From the NCBI RefSeq assembly GCF_017741935.1, contig NZ_JAGHMH010000002.1, positions 62,001 through 126,000 of the forward strand: a DNA stretch of 64,000 nucleotides, in the 5' to 3' direction. Of this stretch, positions 34,518 through 43,867 are shown piece after piece. The notes under the pieces were generated by a model, which worked only from the letters and a program-made list of their open reading frames with translations, ran no database searches and had not been told where the DNA came from. Position 1 is the first letter of the stretch. Each line of letters starts with the position of its first letter. This DNA comes from Rhizobium sp. 16-449-1b (GTDB lineage: Bacteria; Pseudomonadota; Alphaproteobacteria; Rhizobiales; Rhizobiaceae). Position numbers and translations under genes: made by a program.

Positions 34518-35273
34518 TCAGAAGCTTCCGGCGGCGTTGCCACCGACTTCTTCGATCGTGGATGTGCGTTCGCGATATTCCTTGATGGCGGCGTTGCGGC
34601 GCGTCGCGTCGATCGGCGTCATGCCGCGCGGCGCAACGAGATCTTCGGGGTTGGCGATCTGTGCCGCGAGGTTATTCTGCGTCGCGCAGCCGAAATTATA
34701 GTAATTCTGGTTGCTGAAGTCGTTGATCATGTCCTTCGGCCACTGGCCGCACTGCGAGGTCATCGCCGTGGTGCCGACGAAGGTGAGGCGGATCGGCGCC
34801 GCGTCCTTGGCGTCGAGTGTCACATAGGAGCTGTTGACGATCTTCGAGCTCGCGATGCCGCGTGCGGCGAGTTCGGCGCGAACCTGGCCGCGCAGCTGGC
34901 GAGCGGCGTTGGAGTTCGGCGATCCCTCTGGTGTGAGCAGGTAGATCGGGCCGGTTGCGCGTGAGCCGTAGTTCTGCGCGAAGCCGCGGATCACGTCACG
35001 CTGCGCGGTGTTGAGCCTGCGGTCAGTCGAGGCAACCGGAATATCGACCGATTGCTCGGCTTCCGTCACCACGATCGGGTGGCGCTGGCGGTAATCGTCA
35101 GGAATACCGCCTGTCGTCAGGTCGTCGCGCGAGGCGCAGCCCGAAAGCAGGGCGGCCGCGATTGCGGCGGCCGCGATCAGCGGTGTCGAAAAGCCGCGGT
35201 GACGGGCGCTGGTCTTGATCTTGGCCATCGGCGTGTCTCTGTGTTGTGCCATTGCTGATCCCGCTTCGCTCAT
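34518..35273 (-). CDS. cpaD: CpaD-family pilus assembly lipoprotein
   Basis: A 251-residue outer-membrane lipoprotein. The signal ends in AALLSGC, and the mature part contains PIVVTEAEQSVDIPV and GCATQNNLAAQIANPEDLV, typical of CpaD/RcpB. ATG 35271-35273 overlaps the cpaC stop (ATGA), favouring this start, but it puts over 20 polar residues ahead of the signal; ATG 35228 (MAKIKTS) is an alternative giving 236 residues. Confidence 0.9.
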   Translation of the reverse strand: MSEAGSAMAQHRDTPMAKIKTSARHRGFSTPLIAAAAIAAALLSGCASRDDLTTGGIPDDYRQRHPIVVTEAEQSVDIPVASTDRRLNTAQRDVIRGFAQNYGSRATGPIYLLTPEGSPNSNAARQLRGQVRAELAARGIASSKIVNSSYVTLDAKDAAPIRLTFVGTTAMTSQCGQWPKDMINDFSNQNYYNFGCATQNNLAAQIANPEDLVAPRGMTPIDATRRNAAIKEYRERTSTIEEVGGNAAGSF

Positions 35274-36775
35274 TTGTAGATGAACCCGATTGAACCGTGG
35301 AACTGGGCATCGGCGACCGGCGTCTTGCCGCCGTAGACCTTGTTGACGCGGTTCATGAAGAATGCCGCGCCGTCGTTCTCCGGGCTGAAATTGTCATCAG
35401 GCCGGTTCAGCTGATTGCGGGCCACCGGACGCACGAGATAGGGCGTCGCGATGATCACGAGTTCCGTCTCGTCGCGCTCGACCGTGCGCTGGCGAAACAG
35501 CGTGCCCAGCAGCGGGATCTTGTTGGCACCAGGCGTTCCGTTCGATGTCTGCGAGACGTTGTCGCGGATGAGACCGGCCAGTGCGATCGAGCCACCGGAA
35601 GGAAGCTCGACGGATGTCTCGGCCGAACGGCGCTGGTAGGTCGGTGCCGAGCCGGTAACCGAAGGTGCCGGCTCCGACACGTTGGTCTTGATCTCCAGGC
35701 TGATGCGGCCCGAAGACAGGACGACCGGCTTGAAGGCCAGGTTGATACCGTAATTGTAGGGTACGACGGTGACGTTGCCGTCGTTGTCGGTCGTCGAATA
35801 GAGGACCTGGCCGCCGGAGTTGAAGGTTGCCGCCTGTCCGGAAATCGCCGTCAGCGTCGGCTCGGCAAGCGTCTTCACGACCTTTGCCTGTTCCAGCGCG
35901 CTCAGATAGGTCGAGATGTCGTACTTGCCGATCGAGCTCTTGAACAGCGCCGCCAGACCGCCGCCGACGGTTGCGGTCGCAGCGCTCGCGTTCGGCGCAC
36001 CAAGCTGCGCGACGCTGAGACCGCCGGAGTTGGAGACAAGATTGTCGAAACCGATCTGCTTCAGGATTTCGCGGCGAACTTCGGCGATCGTCACCTTCAG
36101 CGTGACCTGATCCTCGCCTTCGATCTGCAGCAGATTGATCACCTGAGACTGCTGGCGGCTTTCCGCAAACAGCGCCACCGAGCCGTCGCCGCCACCCTGG
36201 CTGCTGGCGGTTTCCGTACGCGTCGTCGCCTCGCCGCCCTTCAGGAAGACACCGGCCAGATCAGCGGCCTGCGCTGCGTCCTGCGGCGTGCGAACGGTAC
36301 CCGTCAGCACGATGTTGTCGGAGACGATCTCGACGTTGATGTTGGAATCGGGAATGAAGCGGCGCAGGTTGTTCTGCAACCCGCTGACGTCGCGCTCGAT
36401 CGCGATGTCGAGGCTGACGATCTGCTGGCCGTCGGCGCCGAAGATGAAGATGTTGGTCTGCCCGACCGTCTTGCCGAACAGGTAGATGCGCCGCGAGGAG
36501 CGCGTCACCGCGTCGGCCATGCTCGGATCGGAAACGAGAATGTCGTGCGCATCGACGGGAAGGTCGATGACGATAGCCTTCTTCAGGCCAAGCTTGAGGG
36601 CGCGATGTGCGCCGGGGCCCGTCTGGGTGATGTTCACCATCCCGTCGGCGGCGGCTTCCGCGGCGCTGACGCCGATGATGGGATCGAGGAAGCTGGGCGC
36701 GACGCCGGTAAAGCCGATCGTCAGCGACAGGCAGCCTGCCATCAGATGTTTCATGTGCCGTGTTGAGTTGCCCAT
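35270..36775 (-). CDS. cpaC: Tad pilus secretin CpaC/RcpA
   Basis: A 501-residue outer-membrane secretin. A signal peptide is followed by a pilus secretin N-domain (KAIVIDLPVDAHDILVSDPS), a BON-like segment (VEIVSDNIVLTGTVRTPQDA) and the secretin domain (EPTLTAISGQAATFNSGGQ, VELPSGGSIALAGLIRDNVS). It forms the pilus exit channel. The N-domain has a stand-alone relative at 38911-39348. Confidence 0.95.
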   Translation of the reverse strand: MGNSTRHMKHLMAGCLSLTIGFTGVAPSFLDPIIGVSAAEAAADGMVNITQTGPGAHRALKLGLKKAIVIDLPVDAHDILVSDPSMADAVTRSSRRIYLFGKTVGQTNIFIFGADGQQIVSLDIAIERDVSGLQNNLRRFIPDSNINVEIVSDNIVLTGTVRTPQDAAQAADLAGVFLKGGEATTRTETASSQGGGDGSVALFAESRQQSQVINLLQIEGEDQVTLKVTIAEVRREILKQIGFDNLVSNSGGLSVAQLGAPNASAATATVGGGLAALFKSSIGKYDISTYLSALEQAKVVKTLAEPTLTAISGQAATFNSGGQVLYSTTDNDGNVTVVPYNYGINLAFKPVVLSSGRISLEIKTNVSEPAPSVTGSAPTYQRRSAETSVELPSGGSIALAGLIRDNVSQTSNGTPGANKIPLLGTLFRQRTVERDETELVIIATPYLVRPVARNQLNRPDDNFSPENDGAAFFMNRVNKVYGGKTPVADAQFHGSIGFIYK

Positions 36776-36786
36776 ATCCGTTTCCT

Positions 36787-37599
36787 CTACTCGGCTTTCG
36801 AAGGCGCGCTGTCGGTGACGATGGCGCCTGACTTGATGACCTGAACGATGGAGCTGCCATTGTCGCCGCTAAGCAGGTAATCGGCGGCCTTGGTGTCCGG
36901 CTCGCGGGCGTCGGCGACCGAGCGCAGCGCCAGCGACAGGCGGTCGGCCATCTGCTGGGCAACCGCCAGAACCTTGGTCTGGTCGGGCGTCAGCTCCAGC
37001 GTCGCGGTCGTGCCGACCACGGCCTTGGAGCCATCGTCCTTTTCCTGAACCTGCTGGTCGATCGCGAGCACGCGCACGTTGTTGAGCACGGTCTCGGTTA
37101 GATACTTGTCGCCGTTCTTTTCCTTGCGCACCATGATGAGGTCGACGCGATCGTTCGGCAGGATGAAGCCGCCGGCGCCTGTTGCGACCGAGATTTCGGT
37201 GGCGACCGCGCGCTTGCCCGAAGGCAGCAGCGACGACATGATGCGGCTGTTGGAATCGGCGATCTTTTCGGCCCGGATCGGCTCGCCCTCGAAGATCGGC
37301 ATGCGCACGACGGCGCCCTGCAGGTCCTTGATGGCTTCCGGCTTGTCGGTTTCGGTGATGAAGCCCTGGACGACCCCGCCTGTCGGCCATGCCATCCAGT
37401 GCGCGGACTTGTCGTCGAGCCGCGCGCCGACAGGCAGATTGGCACTGGAGACCAGAACGTTGACGGTCGGTTCCTTCTCGACCACCTGCTGGACCTGGGT
37501 CACGACCGATCCGCGGCCGGCAAGGCTCATCGCCAGAACGCCGGCCAGACCGGCGGCCACAACGGCCACTCCAAGGATCAAAATGCGGGCGGGTTTCAT
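36787..37599 (-). CDS. cpaB: Flp pilus assembly protein CpaB/RcpC
   Basis: A 270-residue periplasmic/inner-membrane protein. One N-terminal membrane segment (ILILGVAVVAAGLAGVLAM) precedes a SAF-type domain with NLPVGARLDDKSAHWMAWP and an RcpC domain with GAGGFILPNDRVDLIMVRKE. It opens the cpaBCDE-tadABC group. A TTAA-N7-TTAAC site 90 bases upstream suggests this group has its own promoter. Confidence 0.93.
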   Translation of the reverse strand: MKPARILILGVAVVAAGLAGVLAMSLAGRGSVVTQVQQVVEKEPTVNVLVSSANLPVGARLDDKSAHWMAWPTGGVVQGFITETDKPEAIKDLQGAVVRMPIFEGEPIRAEKIADSNSRIMSSLLPSGKRAVATEISVATGAGGFILPNDRVDLIMVRKEKNGDKYLTETVLNNVRVLAIDQQVQEKDDGSKAVVGTTATLELTPDQTKVLAVAQQMADRLSLALRSVADAREPDTKAADYLLSGDNGSSIVQVIKSGAIVTDSAPSKAE

Positions 37600-37637
37600 C
37601 AGGCGTTCCCCAAGGAATCGAAATATTCGTTCCGGAG

Positions 37638-37651
37638 AATTGGCTCCAATT
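37638..37651. promoter_or_regulatory. Perfect palindrome upstream of cpaB
   Basis: AATTGG-CT-CCAATT lies 39 bases before the cpaB start, between the CtrA-like box and the gene. It could be an operator near the promoter; no matching regulator is in the window. Confidence 0.3.
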
Positions 37652-37688
37652 GGTGTAATTATAGTTAACGAAAGACTTCGATCTTAGG

Positions 37689-37703
37689 TTAACGAGCGCT
37701 TAA
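37689..37703 (-). promoter_or_regulatory. CtrA consensus site upstream of cpaB
   Basis: On the minus strand the sequence is TTAA-GCGCTCG-TTAAC, a full match to the alphaproteobacterial CtrA box TTAA-N7-TTAAC. It lies directly after the cpaA stop and 90 bases before cpaB. Flp pilus genes are CtrA-controlled in Caulobacter, so the site fits the context. Confidence 0.6.
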
Positions 37704-37709
37704 GCGCCT

Positions 37710-38222
37710 TTATTTCAGGCCTTCCAGCGCGGTCATGAATACCGGTGAAGACGGAAATGCCAGAAAACCGCCGATCGCGATGGCGATACCATAGGGGATC
37801 TTCTTGGCCATGAGGATAGAGTTCGGAACCGGAAGGCCGATCGCCAGAATGGTGTCTGCCTGCGTGCGGATCATCATGATGATCAGGGTAACCAGGCCAC
37901 CGAAAATGCCGACATAGCCGAGAAACTCGACGATAGCGGGGTTGAGGCCGAACCAGAGTGCCGACGCCGTCAGAAGCTTGGCGTCGCCGCCGCCCATGGT
38001 GTTGGTTGCGAACAAAACGAAGCAGACGACAAACACGGCAAGCGCGCCGGCGGCATGATTGCCGATCGCGGCAAGCGGCATGCCGGTGAAAACTGCGATG
38101 GCGAAGAAAGACACGATGAGGATGATGGAGATCCTGTTCGGGATCGTCATCGTGAACAGATCGGAAAATGCCGCGATTGCGAGGCACAGCGGGAATATCA
38201 CAAAGACGGAAGCTGCGATCAT
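37710..38222 (-). CDS. cpaA: Prepilin peptidase CpaA (A24 family)
   Basis: A 170-residue membrane aspartyl peptidase without the N-methylase domain, as is usual in Tad systems. Two aspartates are in place: Asp21 (AFSDLFTMTIPN) and Asp80 in the GxGD motif (NTMGGGDAKLL). It would cleave the leader of the Flp pilin encoded just upstream and of the TadE pseudopilins. Confidence 0.93.
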   Translation of the reverse strand: MIAASVFVIFPLCLAIAAFSDLFTMTIPNRISIILIVSFFAIAVFTGMPLAAIGNHAAGALAVFVVCFVLFATNTMGGGDAKLLTASALWFGLNPAIVEFLGYVGIFGGLVTLIIMMIRTQADTILAIGLPVPNSILMAKKIPYGIAIAIGGFLAFPSSPVFMTALEGLK

Positions 38223-38281
38223 TCTGCTATCGATCCTTAAGACAAAAGGCCCACCGCGGGTTCGCGTGAGCCTATGTTTAG

Positions 38282-38305
38282 CGCCAGACCCGTTAAGGTC
38301 TGGCG
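38282..38305 (-). terminator. Hairpin between pilA and cpaA
   Basis: CGCCAGACC (38282-38290) and GGTCTGGCG (38297-38305) form a perfect 9-bp stem. It lies 25 bases after the pilin stop and about 60 before cpaA. No T-run follows on the minus strand (GCTAAACATAGG), so it is more likely an mRNA-stabilising or partial-termination structure that favours pilin. Confidence 0.5.
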
Positions 38306-38329
38306 TATATCGTGTCGCCGAAGGCGATA

Positions 38330-38509
38330 TCAGGCCGGCGTCTTGGAAGCGATCGTGTTCGACAGGCCGTTGAACATGAGGTTCAGTTTGTTGCCGAGTG
38401 CGGTCGCGCCAGTGATGAGCGCTACGGAAATGAGCGCTGCGATCAGGCCGTATTCAATTGCGGTCGCGCCGGATTCGTCTTTCAGAAAACGGCTTACAAG
38501 CTTGGTCAT
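38330..38509 (-). CDS. pilA: Flp/Fap type IVb pilin subunit
   Basis: A 59-residue prepilin. A short basic leader ends at Gly14, followed by ATAIEYGLIAALISVALI, the Flp hallmark with Glu and Tyr at mature positions 5 and 6. CpaA should cut after Gly14, leaving a 45-residue subunit. TAGGAGTTATC gives a good ribosome site at ATG 38509. It heads the pilus locus; the long upstream region suggests a strong, regulated promoter. Confidence 0.95.
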   Translation of the reverse strand: MTKLVSRFLKDESGATAIEYGLIAALISVALITGATALGNKLNLMFNGLSNTIASKTPA

Positions 38510-38910
38510 GATAACTCCTAACTCCAGTTGATGTTCAGCACGTCCGCCAACTGTTTGCCGTTGATCGGATGAGCACAACCTAACGAACCGCTCTTTCAAT
38601 CGGCTTAAAAAAATGGGTTACTAATATGTAAATGAAGGAGCGGTCGGGGTTATGGTAAGTAACCGTTTCAGTAGTTCTTTAGAAATTTAAATATCGTGCG
38701 GAAGATACTGCTGAATAAGGGATTCCTGATGAGCGGGCGCCCGGAGCCGTTACCTGATCCGTTCTCGTAAGCGCGGTTTGCGTCATTACTGTACTGGTGA
38801 GCGTGCGTTAACGTCTCGTTATGGACGGGGTCGCCCGTGTATTAAGGTTTCATGCACCATTTTTTTCTATGCTCCCGGTAAGTTAGCGTCGTGATCGTGA
38901 GAGAATCCAG
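38510..38910. other. Divergent 401-bp regulatory region between pilA and the secretin N-domain gene
   Basis: No gene seen. GGTTACT (38616-38622) and AGTAACC (38658-38664) form an inverted repeat with a 35-base gap. TTAA-CGTCTCG-TTAT (38808-38822), 89 bases before the plus-strand gene, is one mismatch from the CtrA consensus. The region is AT-richer than its surroundings and must contain promoters for both directions. Confidence 0.5.
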
Positions 38911-39348
38911 ATGTCATCGAGCGGCATAAGGCTAGTCCTTGCCAGTGTACTTGCCGCCGCCGCGGCCTGCGCAACTGCCTACGCCCCGGCCTTCGCCCAG
39001 CAGCAGCAGATGCTCCGGGTCTATATGGATCAGGCGCGCGTATTGAAGCTCGATCGTCCCGTCAGCAAGGTCATCGTCGGCAATGCCAAGGTGGCGGATG
39101 CGACGGTTGCCGACGCAAAGACCATCGTGCTGACAGGCCGCAGCTTCGGCAGCACCAATCTCGTCCTTCTCGATGCCGACGGCAATGCCATCCTCGACCA
39201 GAGCATCCTGGTCTCCATCGACGAAGCCAACACGGTGCGCGTGTTCCGCCAGACGGAGCGCACGGTTTTGTCCTGCACGCCGAACTGCGAACAGCACAGC
39301 GACACGACCGCCGCTGCCGGCGCCAGCGCTGGTGCAACTGGTCCCTAA
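38911..39348 (+). CDS. Stand-alone pilus secretin N-terminal-domain protein
   Basis: A 145-residue periplasmic protein. A signal peptide ends near AYAPAFA. The rest is one T2SS/T3SS pilus secretin N-domain: VLKLDRPVSKVIVGNAKVAD, then VLTGRSFGSTNLVLLDADGN. This repeats the N-domain of CpaC without a secretin channel. The C-terminus has CTPNC and a Ser/Ala-rich tail. It probably assists the secretin or periplasmic steps of pilus assembly. Confidence 0.85.
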   Translation: MSSSGIRLVLASVLAAAAACATAYAPAFAQQQQMLRVYMDQARVLKLDRPVSKVIVGNAKVADATVADAKTIVLTGRSFGSTNLVLLDADGNAILDQSILVSIDEANTVRVFRQTERTVLSCTPNCEQHSDTTAAAGASAGATGP

Positions 39349-39443
39349 TCGAAGCCCTTTTACTTGTTGTTAAATTTCTGAACCGGCTTGAAACGGAAAA
39401 TCAACGTTCGGCACCTAAAAGTGCATGATCGAAGCTGTGTCGG

Positions 39444-40070
39444 ATGCAGGCCATGACGGAATTGGATCAAACAGCGGAACGGACGGATCGGCGCCAATGC
39501 AGGCGACGGTGGTCCATTGCCGCTTTCAGGCGCTCGCGTGATGGAGCCGCCGCGATCGAATTCGCGCTTCTTGCCATTCCTTATTTCATGGTCGTCTTCG
39601 CGATCATCGAGACCTTCATCGCCTTTGCCGGCGAAGAGCTCGTGTCCAACGCCGTCGATACGCTGGGCCGCAAGATCCGCACCGGTCAGATCACCGCTAC
39701 CAATACCGACCGCACCGCCTTCCGCACCGCCTTCTGCAAGGAGATCTCGATCCTGATCACCTGTTCGGCGACGGAAGCGGCAACGCCAAGCAAGCTTTTC
39801 GTCGATGTCCAGAAGTTCGCGACCTTCGCTGCCATCCCGACGACCATTCCAACGAAATCGACCGCCGCCTATTCGGACCTCGACACATCGAAACTCCAAT
39901 ACGCGCCAGGCGGCGCCGGCACCATCAACATGGTCCGCGCCTATTACAAGTGGCAGGTCATCGGCGACCTTATCCGTCCCTACATCTCCAATATCAGGCC
40001 ATCCGACGGCTCCTCGGCCTACTTCCTGATTGTCGCGACCGCCGCGTTCCAGAACGAGCAATACCCGTGA
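39444..40070 (+). CDS. TadE-like pseudopilin 1
   Basis: A 208-residue protein with a prepilin-type site, RDGAAAIEFALLAIPYF: cleavage after Gly34 leaves Glu at position 5. One membrane helix follows, then a periplasmic domain with two cysteines (FCKEISILITC). TadE/TadF proteins are minor pseudopilins needed for Flp pilus biogenesis. Its stop overlaps the next gene by one base (TGATG). An ATG at 39453 is an alternative start. Confidence 0.88.
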   Translation: MQAMTELDQTAERTDRRQCRRRWSIAAFRRSRDGAAAIEFALLAIPYFMVVFAIIETFIAFAGEELVSNAVDTLGRKIRTGQITATNTDRTAFRTAFCKEISILITCSATEAATPSKLFVDVQKFATFAAIPTTIPTKSTAAYSDLDTSKLQYAPGGAGTINMVRAYYKWQVIGDLIRPYISNIRPSDGSSAYFLIVATAAFQNEQYP

Positions 40071-40651
40071 TGATGAGGATCCGCAGCGCAATTGCCAGGC
40101 TACAGGCCCTCTCTCGTCGCTTCGCGGGTGACCGCGATGGCATGGGTGCGATCGAGTTCGCCATTCTCTTTCCGATCCTCGTCATGCTCTATGTCGGCGC
40201 CTTCGAGATCACCATCGGTCTCAGCGTCAGCAAGCGCGCCTCGCGCGCAGCCGCCACGGTGGCGGATATCGTCACGCAGCAGCAGACGGTGACGAAGTCC
40301 TGGCTCGCGGACATGCCCAATGCCGCAGCCGCGATCTTCGTGCCCTACAATGCCGGAACCACGCTCAGCCTGAAGGTTACAGGCATCCAGATCGACGCCG
40401 CCGCCAACCCGACCGTCAAGTGGTCCTGGGCGCAGGACAACAGCCGTCCCTACACGGTCAATTCCGCCGTGACGGTGCCGACCGATCTCAGGAAGGCCAA
40501 CAGCTTCCTCGTCCGCTCGGAGCTGTCCATTCCCTACAAGCTGTTCCTCTTCGCGCCCAATCTCATGCCGAACAACAGCACGCTGACCATCAGCCGCACC
40601 TATTATTACCGGCAGCGCCAGGGCGACAACGTTCTTTGCAGCGACTGCTGA
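40070..40651 (+). CDS. TadE-like pseudopilin 2
   Basis: A 193-residue relative of the preceding gene: RDGMGAIEFAILFPILVMLY, with cleavage expected after Gly24 and Glu at position 5. One membrane helix and a beta-rich periplasmic domain follow, ending CSDC. It is translationally coupled to pseudopilin 1. Two TadE-like genes (TadE/TadF) are usual in Tad systems; no TadG with a von Willebrand domain is present in the window. Confidence 0.88.
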   Translation: MMRIRSAIARLQALSRRFAGDRDGMGAIEFAILFPILVMLYVGAFEITIGLSVSKRASRAAATVADIVTQQQTVTKSWLADMPNAAAAIFVPYNAGTTLSLKVTGIQIDAAANPTVKWSWAQDNSRPYTVNSAVTVPTDLRKANSFLVRSELSIPYKLFLFAPNLMPNNSTLTISRTYYYRQRQGDNVLCSDC

Positions 40652-40757
40652 GCAGCGGCGCTAGTACCCCCATTTGCCATCCTCCCGTCTCCGTTATAAG
40701 GCTTGTGACCCGGCGGCCGACAATCCGGCGCGCCAGCTTTTCAGTGTCGGGTGAAAC

Positions 40758-41978
40758 ATGCCGCGTGCCTTTCTATTCGTGATGGATTCCTTCGGCGTCG
40801 GTGGCGCACCGGATGCGGCCGCCTATGGCGACGAGGGGGCGGATACGCTCGGCCATATCGCCGAATTCTGCGCCGCCGGCCTCGGCGACCGCGAAGGCCT
40901 GCGATCAGGGCCATTGCAGCTGCCGAACCTGTCAGCGCTCGGCCTCCTGCACCTCGCAAAGGCGGCATCCGGCAAGATCCCCGTCGGCATGCCGATGGCC
41001 GAGAAGGTCTATGCGAGCTTCGGCTCGGCCAACGAGGTCTCGCGCGGCAAGGATACGCCGTCTGGCCATTGGGAGATCGCTGGCACGCCCGTCAATTTCG
41101 ACTGGGGCTATTTCCCGACCGAGGGCGATGCCTTCGCGCCCGAATTCGTCGAAGCCTTGTGCCGTGCCGCAGAGGTGCCCGGCATCCTCGGCAATTGCCA
41201 CGCGTCCGGCACCGACATCATCGCCCGCTACGGCGAGGAACACATCCGCACCGGCAAGCCGATCTGCTACACCTCGTCGGACTCCGTCTTCCAGGTCGCC
41301 GCCCACGAGAAACATTTCGGCCTTGAGCGGCTGATGACCTTCTGTTCCATCGCCCGCGCCCTTCTCGACCGTGAAAACATCGGCCGCGTCATCGCCCGCC
41401 CCTTCGTCGGCGAAACCAAAGCGAGCTTCGAGCGCACCGGCAATCGCCGCGATTTCTCCGTGCCGCCGCCCGAGCCGACGCTGCTCGACAGATTGGTGAA
41501 GGAAGGCCGCACCGTTCATGCCGTCGGCAAGGTCGGCGATATATTCGCCCACCAGGGCGTCTCGCGGGTCGTTAAGGCCAATGGCAACGCCGCGCTGATG
41601 GATGCGACGCTGGACGCCATGGATGTGGCCGAGGATGGCGATCTCGTCTTCACCAATTTCGTCGATTTCGACATGCTCTACGGCCACCGCCGCGACGTGC
41701 CGGGCTATGCCGCGGCCCTTGAGGCCTTCGACGCGCGTCTGTCGGAAGTCGGCGGCAAGCTGAAGCCCGGTGATCTCGTCATCATCACCGCCGACCACGG
41801 TTGCGACCCGACCTGGCGCGGTACCGATCACACCCGCGAGCGGGTTCCCATCATCGCCTACGGCCCCGGCCATCGCCCGCGCAATCTCGGCATCCGGTCG
41901 AGCTACGCCGATATCGGCGAGACCATCGCCCAGCATCTGCGCATCCCCGCCGGCCCGCACGGGAGGAGTTTTCTGTGA
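40758..41978 (+). CDS. deoB: Phosphopentomutase
   Basis: A 406-residue alkaline-phosphatase-superfamily mutase converting (deoxy)ribose-1-phosphate to the 5-phosphate. [14 protein letters not shown] (metal Asp10), [14 protein letters not shown] (around the phosphorylated Thr) and [11 protein letters not shown] (Asp346, His347) are present. It links the phosphorylases to deoC aldolase encoded on the opposite strand. Its stop overlaps the add start by 4 bases. Confidence 0.97.
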   Translation: MPRAFLFVMDSFGVGGAPDAAAYGDEGADTLGHIAEFCAAGLGDREGLRSGPLQLPNLSALGLLHLAKAASGKIPVGMPMAEKVYASFGSANEVSRGKDTPSGHWEIAGTPVNFDWGYFPTEGDAFAPEFVEALCRAAEVPGILGNCHASGTDIIARYGEEHIRTGKPICYTSSDSVFQVAAHEKHFGLERLMTFCSIARALLDRENIGRVIARPFVGETKASFERTGNRRDFSVPPPEPTLLDRLVKEGRTVHAVGKVGDIFAHQGVSRVVKANGNAALMDATLDAMDVAEDGDLVFTNFVDFDMLYGHRRDVPGYAAALEAFDARLSEVGGKLKPGDLVIITADHGCDPTWRGTDHTRERVPIIAYGPGHRPRNLGIRSSYADIGETIAQHLRIPAGPHGRSFL

Positions 41979-42943
41979 CGTCACATCTGAAGAAGGTCGA
42001 GCTGCACTGTCATCTGGAGGGTGCCGCGCCGCCGGCACTCACTTTGGCGCAGGCCCGCAAGTACAACACCGACATCAGTGCCTATCTGAAGGGCGGCGCC
42101 TATATCTGGCATGATTTCGCAAGCTTCCTCGAGTGCTACGACAAGATCTCCGAGGTCTACAAGACCGACGAGGACTATGCGTTGCTGACCGAAACCTATC
42201 TGGCCGAACTCGCCGCCATCGGCACGATCTATAGCGAACTCATCGTCTCGCCCGATCACGGCAAGCGCATCGGGCTCGGCGCCGACGCCTATATCGCAGG
42301 CGTGTGCGAGGGCATCCGCCGCGCCAAGGCGGCATCGGGCATCGAAGCGAGGCTGATCGTCACCGGCGAACGCCATTTCGGCCCTGAAAGCGTCATCGGC
42401 GCCGCCGAATACGCAGCAAGCGCCCGCAATCCTTTGATCACGGGTTTCAACCTCGCGGGCGAAGAGCGCATGGGCCGCGTGGCGGATTATGCCCGCGCCT
42501 TCGATATCGCCCGCGACGCCGGCCTCGGTCTCACCATCCACGCCGGCGAAGTCTGCGGCGCCTTCAGCGTCACGGATGCGCTGGATGCGGTTCGCCCAGC
42601 CCGCATCGGCCATGGCGTGCGCGCCATCGAGGATGCGGACCTCGTCAAGCGGCTGGCCGATCTGGGCACGGTGCTGGAGGTCTGCCCGGGGTCGAACATC
42701 GCGCTCAAGGTCTTCCCGGATTTCCAGTCGCACCCCTTGCGGGCGCTGAAGGATGAAGGCGTGCGCGTCACTATCAGCTCCGACGATCCGCCCTTCTTCC
42801 ACACCTCGCTCGAGCGCGAATACGAGCTCGCTTCCTCCGTCTTCGGCTTCAGCGACGCCGAGATCGACGCGATAACCCGCACCGGCATCGAGGCCGCCTT
42901 CGTCGACGAGGCCACGCGTAGCGAGCTTCTGGCCAGGCTCTGA
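41975..42943 (+). CDS. add: Adenosine deaminase
   Basis: A 322-residue zinc enzyme turning (deoxy)adenosine to (deoxy)inosine. Zinc ligands are His11 and His13 (ELHCHLEGA), and His189/Glu192 lie in [15 protein letters not shown] holds Asp270-Asp271. The start is GTG 41975, preceded by GGGAGGAG and overlapping the deoB stop (GTGA), so the two are coupled. The longer reading within deoB is a shadow. Confidence 0.95.
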   Translation: MTSHLKKVELHCHLEGAAPPALTLAQARKYNTDISAYLKGGAYIWHDFASFLECYDKISEVYKTDEDYALLTETYLAELAAIGTIYSELIVSPDHGKRIGLGADAYIAGVCEGIRRAKAASGIEARLIVTGERHFGPESVIGAAEYAASARNPLITGFNLAGEERMGRVADYARAFDIARDAGLGLTIHAGEVCGAFSVTDALDAVRPARIGHGVRAIEDADLVKRLADLGTVLEVCPGSNIALKVFPDFQSHPLRALKDEGVRVTISSDDPPFFHTSLEREYELASSVFGFSDAEIDAITRTGIEAAFVDEATRSELLARL

Positions 42944-42959
42944 TCCGTCCCGATCCGGG

Positions 42960-42987
42960 CCAGATTGGGGATCCCAGATTGGGGATC
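42960..42987 (+). repeat. Two tandem 14-bp repeats after add
   Basis: CCAGATTGGGGATC occurs twice without a gap, just after the add stop. Probably a local duplication. Confidence 0.7.
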
Positions 42988-42995
42988 ATAGGGGC

Positions 42996-43029
42996 AATTT
43001 GCCCTCCGCTCTTGCGGCGGAGACAAATT
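42996..43029 (+). terminator. Two-part hairpin between add and upp
   Basis: AATTTG/CAAATT and CTCCGC/GCGGAG form two 6-bp stem segments separated by a small bulge. No T-run follows, so this may shape the add-upp transcript rather than end it. Confidence 0.35.
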
Positions 43030-43076
43030 CGGTGGAAGAAACATGCTATAAGAACAGCTAAAGAAAGGGCTCGGCC

Positions 43077-43706
43077 ATGAACGGCGTAACGGTCATCGAT
43101 CATCCGCTCGTGCAGCACAAACTCACCATCATGCGGCGCAAGGAAACGTCGACGGGCAGCTTCCGCCGCCTGCTGCGCGAAATCTCCACGCTCCTGTGTT
43201 ACGAGGTGACGCGCGATCTCGAGCTGACGATGGCAACCATCGAAACGCCGATGCAGACGATGGAATCGCCGATCCTCGAAGGCAAGAAGCTGGTTTTCGT
43301 GTCGATCCTGCGCGCCGGCAACGGCCTGCTCGAAGGCATGCTGGAGCTGGTTCCCTCCGCCCGCGTCTCGCATATCGGCATGTACCGCGATCACGATACG
43401 CTGCAGCCGGTCGAATACTACTTCAAGGCGCCCGAAGCGCTCGATGAGCGCCTGATGATCGTGGTCGACCCGATGCTGGCGACCGGCAATTCCTCGATCG
43501 CCGCCATCCATAAGCTGAAGGAGCGCGGCGCGACCAACATCCGCTTCCTCTGCCTGCTCGCCGCCCCCGAGGGCATCAAGAACTTCCAGGAAGCCCATCC
43601 CGACGTGAAGATCTACACGGCCTCGATCGACAGCCATCTCAACGAGAAGGGCTATATCATGCCCGGCCTCGGCGATGCCGGCGACCGCATGTACGGCACG
43701 AAGTAA
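43077..43706 (+). CDS. upp: Uracil phosphoribosyltransferase
   Basis: A 209-residue enzyme making UMP from uracil and PRPP. The PRPP motif [12 protein letters not shown] is at residues 129-140 (Asp131), and the uracil-binding end [17 protein letters not shown] is complete. AAAGGG lies before ATG 43077. It follows add in the nucleoside salvage block and would recycle uracil released there. Confidence 0.97.
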   Translation: MNGVTVIDHPLVQHKLTIMRRKETSTGSFRRLLREISTLLCYEVTRDLELTMATIETPMQTMESPILEGKKLVFVSILRAGNGLLEGMLELVPSARVSHIGMYRDHDTLQPVEYYFKAPEALDERLMIVVDPMLATGNSSIAAIHKLKERGATNIRFLCLLAAPEGIKNFQEAHPDVKIYTASIDSHLNEKGYIMPGLGDAGDRMYGTK

Positions 43707-43867
43707 TTAACGAGCCGTTTACCATTTGAAATGTTACATGGGGCCTGGACTATGTTTCCAGGCCTTATCTCCTTCCGCCGTTAGCAACTTTTCAGCAATT
43801 GTGGCTTAGCTGCTAAAGATACGGCCGCGCATGATGCACGGTTTATACAGGAAGGATTTCTGTTTCC

